From: Sphingomonas sp. HF-S4
GTDB taxonomy: Bacteria > Pseudomonadota > Alphaproteobacteria > Sphingomonadales > Sphingomonadaceae
Direction of reading: 5' to 3'
DNA: 64,000 bases
Assembly: GCF_032911445.1 (NCBI RefSeq)
Contig: NZ_JAWJEJ010000001.1
Location: forward strand, 1,736,001-1,800,000
Under the pieces are notes generated by a model. That model was not told the DNA's origin and did not search any database. It saw nothing but the letters and a program-made list of their open reading frames with translations. The position numbers were made by a program, and so were the translations under genes. Position 1 is the first letter of the stretch. Each line of letters begins with the position of its first letter. Shown here one piece after another: positions 37,490 through 46,274 of this stretch.

Positions 37490-37507
37490 CTTGCGTGTTC
37501 ACGCAAG
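37490..37507. repeat. short perfect hairpin CTTGCGTG-TT-CACGCAAG
   Basis: An 8-bp perfect inverted repeat with a 2-bp loop lies in the 216-bp gap between the DUF5117 protease gene and ltaE. There is no T-run. It could be an operator for ltaE or a transcript-end hairpin of the protease gene. Confidence 0.35.
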
Positions 37508-37618
37508 CACCACCTTGCCCGGGAGCAGGTTGGTGTCGGGCGCCGCCCGACTCTTGATGCATGGCAGCGCGGTACGGGCGGCGATCCGAAATTGCAACCC
37601 GACGGAGAAACCCAACCG

Positions 37619-40102
37619 TCATAGCGGCGGCCCAGGCGGTTGCGGGAAGCGCGAGCGCGGGCCCTTGCCCCATAGCGGCTCGACCGATTTGGGCGCGTGC
37701 GTGATCGGGTCGGCCAGGTAGCGATCCACGTCGAGCGCGGTCTGGCGGTAGAAGGCGGTCGCCAACGCGTCGCTGCCCGAGCGCCGCCGCAGGCCGTCGG
37801 CCAAGCCTGCCAGCTTCTGGAGGACATAGGCGCGGGCCTCCGGGGGCGCATCGGCGTCGGCCGCCAGCATCTCGGCCGCCTGGAGCGCGACGCTCTGGGT
37901 GACGCGCAGCAGCGCCTGCTCGCCGGCGCCGGCAGGAACCGTCGCCCCCCAGGTGCGATCGAACACGCCGTCGACCAGTTGTGCGAAGGTCACCGCATCC
38001 TTCTGCCGCGCGCCGAGCGCGATCATCCGCGCCGCCTTGTCGCCGTCGAACAGCGGCGCAATCACCATCGCGGCGAGGATACGCGCGGAGCGAAGCTGGT
38101 CGAACGCATCGTCCTTCGAGAGGTCCTCTAGGTTGTTGCCGGGATCGGGCGTCAGTCGCGCGAGCAGCGCCTCCGGTAGCGCCAGGTTGCGCGGCTCGAT
38201 AGCGGCCAGCAACAGCTCGAGCGTCTCGCGCTGCAACGTGCCGGGGATGAACTCGGTCGGCGGCAGCGTGTCGCCCTTCACCGTGATGTTGGTGAACAGC
38301 CCGCCGACATATTTGATCGCGGATTCGATCGCATAGCGGTGGTGCAGATAGACCATCCACAGCCGCGCGTTGCGCAGCGATCCGGTCGGCTCGCCGGGCT
38401 GGAGCGTGCCTGCCTCGCCATAGGTCTGGAGCAGGATCGCGCGGGCGGCCATCGCCTCGCGCAGATTCTCGGTCGGCGTCGCGCGATCGTCGTACCAGGT
38501 CCAGCGCGGGTCACTTTGCGGCACGTAGAGCAGGCCGGCGCCGCGCATGTCGGCGATCACGCGATCGAGCCCCGCCTTTTCTCCCGCCGGAGCGAGCGGC
38601 GTATAGGCATACCGTACCATCGCAGTGTCATAGGCGCCGATCGCCTTCATGAAAGAGTCGCTCAGGTCGATCCGGCCATCGGTCACCTTCACCCGCGGCG
38701 TCGGATATTCCATCACCGAGGCGCGATCGTTGAGGCTCGACGCGAAATTATGCCCGAAGCCGAGCGCATGGCCGAGTTCGTGCGCAGTGAGCAGCGCTTG
38801 GCGGAGCAGCACCATGTCGCGCTGGCCCGCGGGCATGCCTTCGAACGCGCCGGGTGTGAGCATCGCCGGATCGGCGACGGTGATGCCGCTGCCGTCGCCG
38901 GGAAGGCCGCCGGCATAGGCGTCCCAATAATTGGCGATCGTGCGGATGCGGTGCGTGTCCATCCGCGTCTTCGAGCCGAGGATCTCGCCGGTACGCGGAT
39001 CGCGATACGTGCCACCGCTCGAAAAGCCGCGCTCGTCGCGGTTGATCCACAAGACATAGGCATAGCGGATGTCCATCGGGTCCATGTCGGCCGCGGCGTC
39101 GCGCGCCTCGATCGCGTTGACGAAGCCTGCCGCCTCGAACGACTTATTCCACCAGAGCAGGCCCTGCTTCATCGCGGTACGGATCGGCGCGGGGATCGCG
39201 GGATCAAAATAAAAGACGATCGGCTTGACCGGTTCGCTCAGCGCTGCGGCAGGATCCTTCTTCTCCAGCCGCCAGCGCGTGATCCATTCGGTCTCGGGCC
39301 CTTCGCTGAACGGCTTGGAATAATCATGGAAGGAAAGCGTGCTGACGCCGATGCGCGGATCCGCCGCGCGCGAGGTGTAGCCGCTCGGCGCCTTGAGGAA
39401 GCTGTGATGCACCCGCAGGCTGACCATGCGCGCGTCGGGGGTCACATTGGCGACCAGCCCGCCCGGCGTATCGGCAACGAACGTCGCGAGCGTCTCAATC
39501 TCGGTATTCTCGGGGAAGCCCTTCATCCGCGCGGGGTAGAAGCTGCTGCGCGCCGCGTCGTAGCGGAAGCCGCCCTGGTTGGCGCGCTTGAGGTCGCCTT
39601 CGATATTGGCGGCGTCGCGCAGGAACAGCCCGGTGGCGTCGACGACGAGCCGGCCGTCGCCCTCCGCCTCCAGCGGCAGCACCGCGAGCACCGATCCGGG
39701 GAAGGACTCGGCGACGCCTTCGGCATGCGCGGCATCGCCCCGCAGCGAGCGATAGTCGGTGTTGACCTGGCGAACGAGGACGCGGCTGCCGATGCGCTCG
39801 AAGCGGATCACTGCGGTCTCTAGGATGCCGCGATCGAGCGGCAGCTCGACCGAGCCGCCGCCGCTCGCCGCCGAGACATAGTACAGGATGTCCTGCCCGA
39901 GCGGAACTTCGAGCAGCAGCTTGCCCGCCTTGGCATCGAACCAGAAGGGCAGGAAGCCGGCAGACCGCTCCAGCCCTGCGGTCCGCTTAGCGATCGCGCC
40001 GAGCGGCGCGGTCTGGGCGAGCGCAGGCAGCGGCGCCAGCGCGGTGCCGAGGAACAGCAGGACGGAAAATCGGCGAAGGCGGGAATTCGTCGAACGCGGC
40101 AT
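37619..40102 (-). CDS. DUF5117-type zinc metalloprotease, secreted
   Basis: 827 residues. A signal peptide (about 29 residues, ending PALAQT) precedes a DUF5117-like N-terminal region (ERSAGFLPFWFDAKAGKLLLEVP...DILYYVSAASGGGS). The zinc motif HELGHALGFGHN lies near the middle with a downstream Met in ASVMEYPTPR, as in metzincin-like proteases. The C-terminal half is the helical domain usual for this group. It is the third gene of a same-strand run behind a TonB receptor and an M20 peptidase (45- and 66-bp gaps), which suggests breakdown of peptides in the periplasm followed by uptake. Confidence 0.88.
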   Translation of the reverse strand: MPRSTNSRLRRFSVLLFLGTALAPLPALAQTAPLGAIAKRTAGLERSAGFLPFWFDAKAGKLLLEVPLGQDILYYVSAASGGGSVELPLDRGILETAVIRFERIGSRVLVRQVNTDYRSLRGDAAHAEGVAESFPGSVLAVLPLEAEGDGRLVVDATGLFLRDAANIEGDLKRANQGGFRYDAARSSFYPARMKGFPENTEIETLATFVADTPGGLVANVTPDARMVSLRVHHSFLKAPSGYTSRAADPRIGVSTLSFHDYSKPFSEGPETEWITRWRLEKKDPAAALSEPVKPIVFYFDPAIPAPIRTAMKQGLLWWNKSFEAAGFVNAIEARDAAADMDPMDIRYAYVLWINRDERGFSSGGTYRDPRTGEILGSKTRMDTHRIRTIANYWDAYAGGLPGDGSGITVADPAMLTPGAFEGMPAGQRDMVLLRQALLTAHELGHALGFGHNFASSLNDRASVMEYPTPRVKVTDGRIDLSDSFMKAIGAYDTAMVRYAYTPLAPAGEKAGLDRVIADMRGAGLLYVPQSDPRWTWYDDRATPTENLREAMAARAILLQTYGEAGTLQPGEPTGSLRNARLWMVYLHHRYAIESAIKYVGGLFTNITVKGDTLPPTEFIPGTLQRETLELLLAAIEPRNLALPEALLARLTPDPGNNLEDLSKDDAFDQLRSARILAAMVIAPLFDGDKAARMIALGARQKDAVTFAQLVDGVFDRTWGATVPAGAGEQALLRVTQSVALQAAEMLAADADAPPEARAYVLQKLAGLADGLRRRSGSDALATAFYRQTALDVDRYLADPITHAPKSVEPLWGKGPRSRFPQPPGPPL

Positions 40103-40147
40103 GATGTTCCTCGGCAGCTAGTGGGATCGGAAGGACGGCTCAGCCGG

Positions 40148-41740
40148 TCATTTCGGTGCAGCGGTCTCGAGGGTCGGATATTTGATGCCGAGCTGGTCGA
40201 GATAGGTCGGGTGCTTGGCCGGATCGTAGTAATATTTCTCCATCTCGGGGCGCATCTCCTTCATGATCTTCTCGTTGAGCCAGATCGCCGGCGTGTCCTC
40301 GGCGCTCAGCACCGGGGCGTATTTGACCTCCTTGGTCTGGACATCGGTGAAATAGCCCTTGGCGGCAGTCACCAGCTTGGGCGTGGTGGCGATATCGAGC
40401 ACGGTCATCGCCACCGCCTTGGCGCCCGACACCGCGCCCTTGTGCGCGATCGGCGTCGCCATCGCGATCGCCGAGGTGACGTTGTGGCCGATCATGCTGG
40501 GGATGTTGGAGGGGAAGCGGATCGTGATCGTCGGCACGGTCCACATGATGTCGCCGATATCGTCCGAGCCGCCGCCCATCGATTCGCCGCGGCTCTCGGG
40601 CGTCGAAAGCTTGCCGACTTCGGTCTCGAGCGGCTTGAGCTTGAGGCCGTTGGCGGTCTGCGCGGCCTTGGCGAAGGCCTGGTCGTCGGCGGTCCATTTG
40701 GGCATGCCGACCAGCTCGATATTCTTCTGCGCCGCCTCAGCGAGCGGGCGGTTGCCGTGATTGGGCGCGGCATAGCCGAGCACGCGGCGGCTGACGCTAG
40801 TGCCGGTCGCCGCGGCCGCGGCCTCAGAGATCGTGTTGCCGGTCTCGTAGAGCTCGCGGATCGTGTCGAACTTCTGCTCGCGGAAATAATACCAGACGCT
40901 CGCCTCGCCCGGCACGATGTTCGGCTGGCCGCCGCCATTGGTGATCACGTAGTGCGAGCGCTGGGTGACCGGCAGGTGCTCGCGCCGCATGTTCCAAGCG
41001 ATGTCCATAAGCTCGACGCCGTCGAGCGCGCTCCGGCCCGCCCAGGGCGCGCCGGCGGCGTGCGAGGTCTTGCCCTTGAAGGTATATTCGACCGAGACCA
41101 TGCCGTTATTGCCCATGTCCCCCCAGCCGGTGCCGAAGCCCGAGCCGACATGGGTGAAGATCGATGCATCGACGTCCTTGAACAGCCCGGCCCGGACATA
41201 ATAGGCCTTGGTCGCGAGCAGCTCCTCGGCGACGCCGGGCCAGAGCATCAGCCGGCCCTTGATGCCGTGCTTGGTCATCACTTCCTTGGCCGCTAGCGCT
41301 GCCGCGACGATCAGCGGCATGCCCGAATTATGCCCCTCGCCATGCCCCGGCGCGCCGGGCACCTGGGGCTTGAGATACGGCAAGCCGGGCGTCTGCGAGA
41401 GCCCGAGCAGCCCGTCTATGTCGCTGCCCAGCGCGATCAGCGGGCCGCCTTCGCCCCAGGTCGCGGTCCAGGCCGTCGGGATGCCGGCGACGCCGCGCTC
41501 GATCTTGAAGCCGTTCTTTTCGAGGATGCCGGTCAGATAATCGGAGGTCCTGACCTCCTGGAAACCGGGCTCGGCGAAGCTGAACACCGAATCGACCATT
41601 TCCTGGACCAGCTTGGCCTTGGCATCGACGCTGGCGGCTGCTTCCGCCTTGAGCTTGGCCGAGGCCTGGGCATGAGCGGTGGCGGGAAGCAGTATCAGCG
41701 CGGTGCCGAGCGCGAGCGCAGTACGAAGCTTCATCTTCAT
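40148..41740 (-). CDS. M20-family amidohydrolase/peptidase, secreted
   Basis: 530 residues from an ATG after AGGAG. A signal peptide ends around AHAQ (residue 25). The M20 zinc site is visible in GHGEGHNSGMPLIVAAALAAKEVM, with GVAEELLATKAYYV carrying the catalytic Glu pair region and IFTHVGSGF downstream. The sequence SDIDGLLGLSQTPG and VEYTFKGKTSHAAGAPWAGRSALDGVELM (dimerisation domain) resemble the AbgB/AmhX aminoacylase-type subgroup, which cleaves acylated or para-aminobenzoyl amino acids. Here it is probably periplasmic and works with the neighbouring protease and receptor. Confidence 0.92.
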   Translation of the reverse strand: MKMKLRTALALGTALILLPATAHAQASAKLKAEAAASVDAKAKLVQEMVDSVFSFAEPGFQEVRTSDYLTGILEKNGFKIERGVAGIPTAWTATWGEGGPLIALGSDIDGLLGLSQTPGLPYLKPQVPGAPGHGEGHNSGMPLIVAAALAAKEVMTKHGIKGRLMLWPGVAEELLATKAYYVRAGLFKDVDASIFTHVGSGFGTGWGDMGNNGMVSVEYTFKGKTSHAAGAPWAGRSALDGVELMDIAWNMRREHLPVTQRSHYVITNGGGQPNIVPGEASVWYYFREQKFDTIRELYETGNTISEAAAAATGTSVSRRVLGYAAPNHGNRPLAEAAQKNIELVGMPKWTADDQAFAKAAQTANGLKLKPLETEVGKLSTPESRGESMGGGSDDIGDIMWTVPTITIRFPSNIPSMIGHNVTSAIAMATPIAHKGAVSGAKAVAMTVLDIATTPKLVTAAKGYFTDVQTKEVKYAPVLSAEDTPAIWLNEKIMKEMRPEMEKYYYDPAKHPTYLDQLGIKYPTLETAAPK

Positions 41741-41806
41741 GGGGAGCTCTCCTGTTGACGATGTAAAGAAGGTGCCGGCGCGTGACGTTCGCGCCGGCCG
41801 GGAAGG

Positions 41807-44800
41807 TCAGATCCGGACGCGCAGGCCCATCCGGAAGACACGGCCGAGCACGTCGTAGAGCGCACGGTTGGTCTGCGGGTACGCCGGCGTGTTGTTGCCG
41901 GTGGGGCCGTTGCCGACGAGCACCGGGTCCTTGTCGAACAGGTTGCGGATCGACACGAACGCCTCGAACTTGCCGCCGCCCGCCTCGAACTCGTAGCCCG
42001 CGTTGAAATCGACATAGAGGGCGCCGGCGATGTCATTGCGATTCACCGTGCGGTTCGCGACGGTCGAGACCGGGCAGTCGGTCGAGCAGACGATATAGCT
42101 GTTGTCATAGACGCCGCCGCTCACGCCCCGGCCGACCAGTTGGGTGCTGAAGCCGCCGACATCGTATCCGGCCGAGAGGCGATAGGTCCAGTCGGGCAGG
42201 CTGCCCGAATTCTGGCCCGCGGCCTCGGTCGGCACGTCGACACCATTGTTTGTGTAGAGGCTGATCGCGTGGCTCGCGAGTGCGCGCAGCGTCAGGTTGC
42301 CGGGGCCGACCGGATGGCGATAGCTCGCCTCGATATCGAGCCCCTTGGCCTCGATGCCGACGAAGTTGGTCGGCTTGATCTCGATGCTGGTGACCGCGAG
42401 GCCCGGCGTGGTGACGCCGCGCCCGCCCGTCGTCGAGACGAAGGTACAGGCGTCGGCGATCGCCTGGATGTAGCATTGATCGATCAACGTCTGCGCAGTG
42501 AGCGACGAGATCGCGCCGTCGAGCTGGAGATCGAAATAGTCGACCGACAGCGCCAGTCCGGACAGGAAGGTGGGCGTGGCGACGACGCCGATGCCATAGG
42601 TCTTGGCGACTTCGGGCGCGAGCGCTGCGTTGCCGACGGTGGATTCGTTGAACTGGTCGGTGCGGAACCCGCCGCCGGCCAGCGGCACGTTGACCGTATT
42701 GGTCCGGCCGACGCCCGGCGCGAACAATTCGCCGAGATTGGGCGCGCGAATGTCGCGCGAGATCGTGCCGCGCAGCTTGATGTCGGGGATCACCTGCCAG
42801 GTCACGCCGCCCTTCCACGTCGTCACCGTGCCCGAGGTCGAATAGTCGGTGACCCGTACCGCGCCGTTGAGGTCGGCGCCCTTGAAGAGCGGGATCAGCG
42901 TCTCGAAATAGGCTTCCTTGACGTCGTATGCGCCAACGGTCGGCAAATAGTTGCCATAGATCCAGGTGCCGCTGGTGACGCCGCCGGAGACGATCGGCTG
43001 GAACAGCGGATCGACGCTGCCGGACACCGTCTCGCGCCGCCATTCGCCGCCGAACGCGATACTGACGGGGCCGGCCCAGAGATCGAACAGATTGTTGGTC
43101 GAGAGGTTGAACGCCGCGACGTCCTGGCTCAGCGTCTGCTCGCGGACCGGTTGCAGCGCGCCATAGAGCACGTAGTTGACCGCTTCGGACGACATGCCGC
43201 CCACGCCGATCCGGTTGAGTGGCACGCAGTTGCGGTCGTCATTGGCAGCGTTGGCGTCCACATTGATCCGGCAGACGATCGTGCCCGCGGCGTAGCCGCC
43301 GACATTCCCCATCGGCGCCACCACCGCGTCGGTCGCCGCCGCCATCCGCGCGAGGTTCCAGGCGTTGGTCAGCAGCTCGTTGGTCTTGGTCTCGCCGCGC
43401 TGATAATAGGTATCCCAGTTCCAGTTGATGCCCAGCGCACCGAATTCGCCGTTCGCGCCGATGACGTAGCGCGTGACTTCGCGGGTGTTGTCGCTGCCCT
43501 GGGGCGGGATGCCGATATTGCTGGTGCCGATCTGCACCGACGTGACGCGCGTCGCGGGGTTTGCGAGATTGTAGGCGTTGACGCGGTCGAGGAATGCCTG
43601 GGGCAGGAAGGCGTTGATCAGCCCGCCATTCGCCGCCGAGGGCGCGACCTGGATCGTCACGCCGGTGGTCGGCGTCTGCTGGTAATAGCTCTGGCCGCGA
43701 TAATGGCTGTACGACACCTGGCCGAACAGCTTGAACGCGTCAGCGAAGTCGTAGCTCAGCCGCCCGAACAGGCTGCTGCGCTTCTCGGCAGGGAGCAGAG
43801 TGGCGCTACTGCGATGGCCGTCGCTGGTGATGTCATAGTCTCCGCCGACCATCCACTGCCCGTTGGTCGCGCCGAAGTTGAGCTGGTTGACGCTCGCACG
43901 GCCTGTCGTGGGATCCACGTCGCCGAAATAGACGCCGCGGAACGCGCCGGTGCTGATCAGCCCGCCGGGAGTGAACTGGCCAGTGCCGATCCCGCCCTGG
44001 ATCAGGCGGGCGGGCACGCAAGGCGTCGCCGAATTGTTATCGGTGCAGGCCGCGGCGCTGTAGGCGGGGTTGTCGATCTGGAAGAAGCCGGCGTCGTTCC
44101 AGTCGCGGTCGATCGACTGGATGCCCTTCTGGGTGAAATATTCGCCGCTCAGCAGGATGTGGCCGCGCCCGTCGGCGAAGCTCTGGCCGGCAGTCGCCGA
44201 GACCTTGTGGTTCGGGCCGTCGCCATAGGTGGTGACGCCGAACTCATAGTCCATCTTGAAGCCGGTGAAATCCTTGTCGAGGATGAAGTTGACCACGCCC
44301 GAAACCGCGTCCGAGCCGTAGGCGGAGGATGCACCGCCGGTCACGACTTCGACGCGTTCGATCAGCGCCTGGGGGAAGGTATTGACGTCGACCACGCCGG
44401 TGGTTGCCGAGGCGACCGAGCGCTGGCCGTCGAACAGGACGAGCGTGCGCGCCGCACCGAGGTTGCGCAGGTTGACGGTGTTGATACCCGCGGCACCGTT
44501 GCTCAGCGATCCGTTCGAGCTTGCCGCGGTGCCGCTGCCGCGCACTGCGGGAAGCGTGTTGACGAAATCGGTGATGTTGGCGGGCGCCTCGCGCTGGATC
44601 TCCTCGGCGCTGATCACGCTCACCGGGGTCGGCGCGCTATAGCCGTCGCGCACGATGCGCGTGCCCGTGACGGTAATCTCCTGTGTCGGATCGGCCGCCT
44701 CCTCCGGGGCCGTGGCCTGGGCGATTTCGGGCTCGGTAGGCGACGCTTCCTGCGCCTGCGCGGCGGAGCCGGCGATCAGCGCGGCGGTAGCGGTTGCAGT

Positions 44801-44866
44801 CAATGCAAGCAGACGAATTCGGCGCACGGCGTTCCCGCCGCGCAGTTTCGACCCGGTTTCGACCAT
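41807..44866 (-). CDS. TonB-dependent receptor of the peptidase operon
   Basis: 1019 residues from the ATG at 44866, with AGGGGGAAA upstream; the longer frame to 44917 is rejected. After a signal peptide ending SAAQAQ, the TonB box/plug region reads QEITVTGTRIVRDGY, ISAEEIQREAPANITDFVNTLPAVRG, NLRNLGAARTLVLFDGQR and GGASSAYGSDAVSGVVNFILDKDF. The barrel ends GRVFRMGLRVRI. The RNLG...TLVL and PAVRGSG patterns place it in the large Sphingomonas/Xanthomonas receptor group often paired with peptidases. It heads a run with M20 and DUF5117 hydrolases, so peptide or N-acyl amino acid uptake is a reasonable inference. Confidence 0.94.
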   Translation of the reverse strand: MVETGSKLRGGNAVRRIRLLALTATATAALIAGSAAQAQEASPTEPEIAQATAPEEAADPTQEITVTGTRIVRDGYSAPTPVSVISAEEIQREAPANITDFVNTLPAVRGSGTAASSNGSLSNGAAGINTVNLRNLGAARTLVLFDGQRSVASATTGVVDVNTFPQALIERVEVVTGGASSAYGSDAVSGVVNFILDKDFTGFKMDYEFGVTTYGDGPNHKVSATAGQSFADGRGHILLSGEYFTQKGIQSIDRDWNDAGFFQIDNPAYSAAACTDNNSATPCVPARLIQGGIGTGQFTPGGLISTGAFRGVYFGDVDPTTGRASVNQLNFGATNGQWMVGGDYDITSDGHRSSATLLPAEKRSSLFGRLSYDFADAFKLFGQVSYSHYRGQSYYQQTPTTGVTIQVAPSAANGGLINAFLPQAFLDRVNAYNLANPATRVTSVQIGTSNIGIPPQGSDNTREVTRYVIGANGEFGALGINWNWDTYYQRGETKTNELLTNAWNLARMAAATDAVVAPMGNVGGYAAGTIVCRINVDANAANDDRNCVPLNRIGVGGMSSEAVNYVLYGALQPVREQTLSQDVAAFNLSTNNLFDLWAGPVSIAFGGEWRRETVSGSVDPLFQPIVSGGVTSGTWIYGNYLPTVGAYDVKEAYFETLIPLFKGADLNGAVRVTDYSTSGTVTTWKGGVTWQVIPDIKLRGTISRDIRAPNLGELFAPGVGRTNTVNVPLAGGGFRTDQFNESTVGNAALAPEVAKTYGIGVVATPTFLSGLALSVDYFDLQLDGAISSLTAQTLIDQCYIQAIADACTFVSTTGGRGVTTPGLAVTSIEIKPTNFVGIEAKGLDIEASYRHPVGPGNLTLRALASHAISLYTNNGVDVPTEAAGQNSGSLPDWTYRLSAGYDVGGFSTQLVGRGVSGGVYDNSYIVCSTDCPVSTVANRTVNRNDIAGALYVDFNAGYEFEAGGGKFEAFVSIRNLFDKDPVLVGNGPTGNNTPAYPQTNRALYDVLGRVFRMGLRVRI

Positions 44867-45125
44867 TGTTTCCCCCTGTTCGGTTCTCACCGCACAGGCA
44901 CCCTCACCAGGAAACAACGCCAGTCAGGAACCCCCGCGCACATTTGCTGCGAAAGCTACTTCAGACCTCTCCGTTCATTTATTTCTTCGAAATCGCGCCT
45001 AAGGTATTTTCCTTGCTCAGAATCAGCGGTCTAAGAGAGAAACAATCATATCGATTGCTGCAGTGCAATAGAGCATTGCGGAAATATTACATTGCCAATC
45101 CGTTTCAGCGACGGCCCGGGTCGGG

Positions 45126-45455
45126 TTAGCGACCACCGGAGCCATGCTCGATCGTAACCTTTCGCAGCCGTGGATCCGTGAGGCTCGCCATCTGCGCGCG
45201 GACATTGGGCACGGTATCGCGACGGCAGCTATACGCCTCGTGCTTGCGGCTCTCCTGCGGATCCGAGACCTTGCCGCACACGGCATCGACGGCGCGCTCG
45301 ACCTGCGCCTCCAATGCGGCGCGCCCTTCGGTCGTGTGGAAGTCATTGGATGCGACCGGGACGCGCACCGTACGGACCGGGTCGGTGGTCGCCACAGCCG
45401 AGGGGCCCAGCACGAGGCAGATCGTTGCTGCGGCAAGCAGCGTCGCGTTGTTCAT
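45126..45455 (-). CDS. UrcA family protein
   Basis: 109 residues from the ATG after AGGAGAG. A signal peptide (MNNATLLAAATICLVLGPSAVA) is followed by the UrcA domain: VRVPVASNDFHTTEGRAALEAQVERAVDAVCG, then a conserved C-x(n)-C pair (SCRRDTV). UrcA proteins are small secreted proteins frequent in sphingomonads and caulobacters with no assigned function. The AT-rich 259 bp between it and the TonB receptor gene, which lies downstream on the same strand, probably hold the receptor promoter. Confidence 0.85.
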   Translation of the reverse strand: MNNATLLAAATICLVLGPSAVATTDPVRTVRVPVASNDFHTTEGRAALEAQVERAVDAVCGKVSDPQESRKHEAYSCRRDTVPNVRAQMASLTDPRLRKVTIEHGSGGR

Positions 45456-45658
45456 GGCATTCTCTCCTGCTCGGGTCTGTCGCCCGTCGCTTGCGGCGCT
45501 GTCTAGCCGCGAAATGCTGCGCACAAAATTGCAAAATTCGCACCTTGCGGCGCGGCAATTCGGGTATCGGCGCACCTCCAGGTCAAACAGATTCCGTGGC
45601 TGCCGCCATGCCGCGCTTGCCTCCCCCCTTACTCCCGCATCGCGCTGCGGCCACCCGT

Positions 45659-45671
45659 GGACAAGTTGTCC
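45659..45671. promoter_or_regulatory. palindrome GGACAAGTTGTCC upstream of the copper-gene set
   Basis: GGACAA and TTGTCC flank a central G, 32 bp before the GTG of the first gene. It is a possible repressor operator. It does not match the CueR or CopY sites I know. Confidence 0.35.
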
Positions 45672-45702
45672 GAATGACTTCGGGGTCCGGACGCGCTAGC
45701 AG

Positions 45703-46158
45703 GTGCGGGTGAACGGCTTCCGCCGCCTCGCCGCGAACCATCGCTCGCTCGCCGCCATGATCCTTGCGATGGCGCTGGTGATCCGCATCCTGGTGCCGGC
45801 CGGCTTCATGCCCGTGCTGGAGCGGGGCGGGATCGCGATCGTGCATTGCTCCGGCATCGCCCCGCCGCCCGCAATGGCGATCCCCGCCATGACGCATCAC
45901 GAAACGAACGACATGGCGCATGTCGGAATGGGCCCACAGGCGCCCGCCGACGCCGACCGGCATGAGGGCTCGGGAATCGATGCGCCCTGCGCCTTTGCCG
46001 GCTCGACCATGCCGGCGCTACCGGGCGCTTACTCGCTCGTGCTAGCGGCTGCTCTCGTTTTCCTCATGCTGCTCGCTGCGCAGGTGCCAGCACGACCGAG
46101 CCTTGGCGCTGCCCTCCGGCTTCGTCCCCCGCTAAGGGGCCCGCCCGCCTTTTCCTGA
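45703..46158 (+). CDS. DUF2946-like membrane-associated protein
   Basis: 151 residues from a GTG (a second in-frame GTG is 6 nt later). The N-terminal hydrophobic segment RSLAAMILAMALVIRILVPAGFMP is the DUF2946 signature. A His/Met-rich middle (AIPAMTHHETNDMAHVGMG) looks suited to binding copper, and a second membrane segment follows (AYSLVLAAALVFLMLLAAQV). DUF2946 proteins often occur beside copper or cobalamin-related transport genes. It opens the gene set with PepSY, PCu(A)C and SCO proteins. Confidence 0.72.
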   Translation: MRVNGFRRLAANHRSLAAMILAMALVIRILVPAGFMPVLERGGIAIVHCSGIAPPPAMAIPAMTHHETNDMAHVGMGPQAPADADRHEGSGIDAPCAFAGSTMPALPGAYSLVLAAALVFLMLLAAQVPARPSLGAALRLRPPLRGPPAFS

Positions 46159-46274
46159 TCCCGTCTGGAGCCAGCGTTGCCGCAGCCTTGGTGCTGCGCC
46201 TCCCCGCGTGCGTGTCCGCAGGGCGCTGCTCCGTGGCATCGGCGAGCCTCTCGCCGGTCCGAACAGGAGGCCGG

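Noticed and set aside
42140..45034. A 964-codon plus-strand frame opposite the TonB receptor
   Set aside because: It is an antisense shadow caused by GC-rich third positions.
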